From positions 1,054,001 to 1,118,000 of the forward strand of contig NZ_JAXHCH010000002.1 of NCBI RefSeq assembly GCF_042466415.1: 64,000 nucleotides of DNA, written 5' to 3'. A program made the position numbers and the translations under genes. Below, piece after piece: positions 63,502 to 64,000 of the stretch. The notes under the pieces were generated by a model. That model was not told the DNA's origin. It worked only from the letters and a program-made list of their open reading frames with translations, and searched no databases. The stretch is from Albirhodobacter sp042466415. GTDB lineage: Bacteria; Pseudomonadota; Alphaproteobacteria; Rhodobacterales; Rhodobacteraceae. Positions within the stretch are counted from its first letter, which is position 1. Each line of letters opens with the position of its first letter.

Positions 63502-63723
63502 ATGGACAGTAAAACCAAACTTTTAGCCAAGGCAGTCACATGGCAAGTCGCAGGATTTTTCTCAATGATGCTGATTGGCTTCGTGTTCACAGGCTCCGTC
63601 ACCGCAAGCGGAGGCATCGCAATCGCCGGATCGATCACCGGCTTCGTCGCGTATTTTCTGCACGAGATCGTCTGGTCGCATGTCACATGGGGCCGCAGCA
63701 AAGATGTCGTCGCAAAACAGTGA
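63502..63723 (+). CDS. DUF2061 membrane protein
   Basis: A 73-residue protein with two membrane helices: LLAKAVTWQVAGFFSMMLIG, and GGIAIAGSITGFVAYFLHEI followed by VWSHVTWGR. The pattern TWQ...HEIVWSHVTWG is DUF2061. AGAGAGG lies upstream of the ATG at 63502. Members often sit near sulfate or cysteine genes; no such context here. Function unknown. Confidence 0.9.
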   Translation: MDSKTKLLAKAVTWQVAGFFSMMLIGFVFTGSVTASGGIAIAGSITGFVAYFLHEIVWSHVTWGRSKDVVAKQ

Positions 63724-64000
63724 GACGCCAATGTTCGGGCACGCGAAGGGACATCTGCCGCGCATTTTGGCTCGGGAAAGTGGGGGTCCCCATGGCGACT
63801 GCGTCGGGTTTTCTGCCCTTTCAACCCGCCTGAAGTCGGAGCTGAAGACGCTGAGGTTGGCCCCCGTAAGGTCTGTCGTTATCGAAAGTGGAAGTCTGTG
63901 CCTCAGGCGCGGGATGAATGAGGTCGCGCAGCAAAGGAACTGATATTGTGACCCGATTTCCACCGCCCCTCCAAACCGGCGGAAAAATCGGCACGATATC
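63724..64000. other. Window end, no gene seen
   Basis: Nothing convincing in the last 277 bases; a gene may start beyond the window. Confidence 0.4.

Noticed and set aside
1..64000. CRISPR arrays, rRNA genes or restriction systems
   Set aside because: No regularly spaced repeats, no rRNA signature stretches, and no methylase or nuclease motifs were seen on either strand.

Overview
The window looks like about 64 kb of chromosome from a marine-type alphaproteobacterium of the Roseobacter/Rhodobacteraceae group. This rests on gene content: a circularly permuted two-piece tmRNA next to sspB, trgAB-cysK, olsBA, chpT beside a DUF3553 gene, DUF4169, a Hint_2-domain protein, and high GC. No species can be named from the sequence alone.

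Layout. (1) Positions 1 to about 3.6 kb hold a small integrase-bearing element next to tRNA-Ser(GGA): tyrosine integrase, AlpA-type regulator, three or four small unknown genes. Matching pairs of GGGGGACA boxes lie at both ends. (2) From 3.6 to 28.6 kb is conserved housekeeping DNA: a tellurite-resistance-type cluster (phr, trgA, trgB, cysK-like, mscS-like, alaX-like), an orphan solute-binding protein, ssrA-sspB, fumC, olsBA, DUF3553/chpT, proA, two tRNA-Asp, two tRNA-Val, a HU-like gene, lon, a 44-residue membrane peptide, an orphan histidine kinase, an MBL hydrolase and tRNA-Asn(GTT). (3) From 28.6 to about 56.9 kb is an accessory region beginning at tRNA-Asn. Its integrase is frameshifted just before the catalytic tyrosine. 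It carries a second proline-synthesis set (proB diverging from proC-proA, with an amber codon inside proA), a damaged IS3 element, a YHYH protein, an arsR-permease-thioredoxin-OsmC operon, an MFS gene split by a complete IS66 element with an 8-bp target duplication, and several regulator/effector pairs (AraC/hydrolase, TetR/EamA, AraC/SDR). It also has an IS110 relic and a LysR-linked cluster of exported MBL and NTF2-like proteins. An imperfect 81-bp direct repeat occurs at 28651 and again at 56769, bracketing this region. (4) From 57 to 64 kb are a small exported membrane protein, a Hint-domain protein, an RgpF-like protein, a ParD-like gene with a large palindromic operator, an NTF2-like protein, a D-lactate-dehydrogenase-type gene, an XRE regulator and a DUF2061 protein.

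How the genes may work together. trgA, trgB, cysK, mscS and alaX are same-strand and mostly overlap by four bases, so they are probably one operon for oxyanion/thiol stress and envelope homeostasis. ssrA makes the degradation tag and the adjacent sspB encodes the adaptor that delivers tagged proteins to ClpXP. olsB and olsA together make ornithine lipid. The accessory region is in decay (broken integrase, proA2, MFS and IS3 orfB) but still holds intact cassettes for metalloid/thiol stress and for an uncharacterised periplasmic pathway. That pathway (51967 to 56557) and the extra proline set are the most interesting content. I found no CRISPR array, rRNA operon or known anti-phage system.
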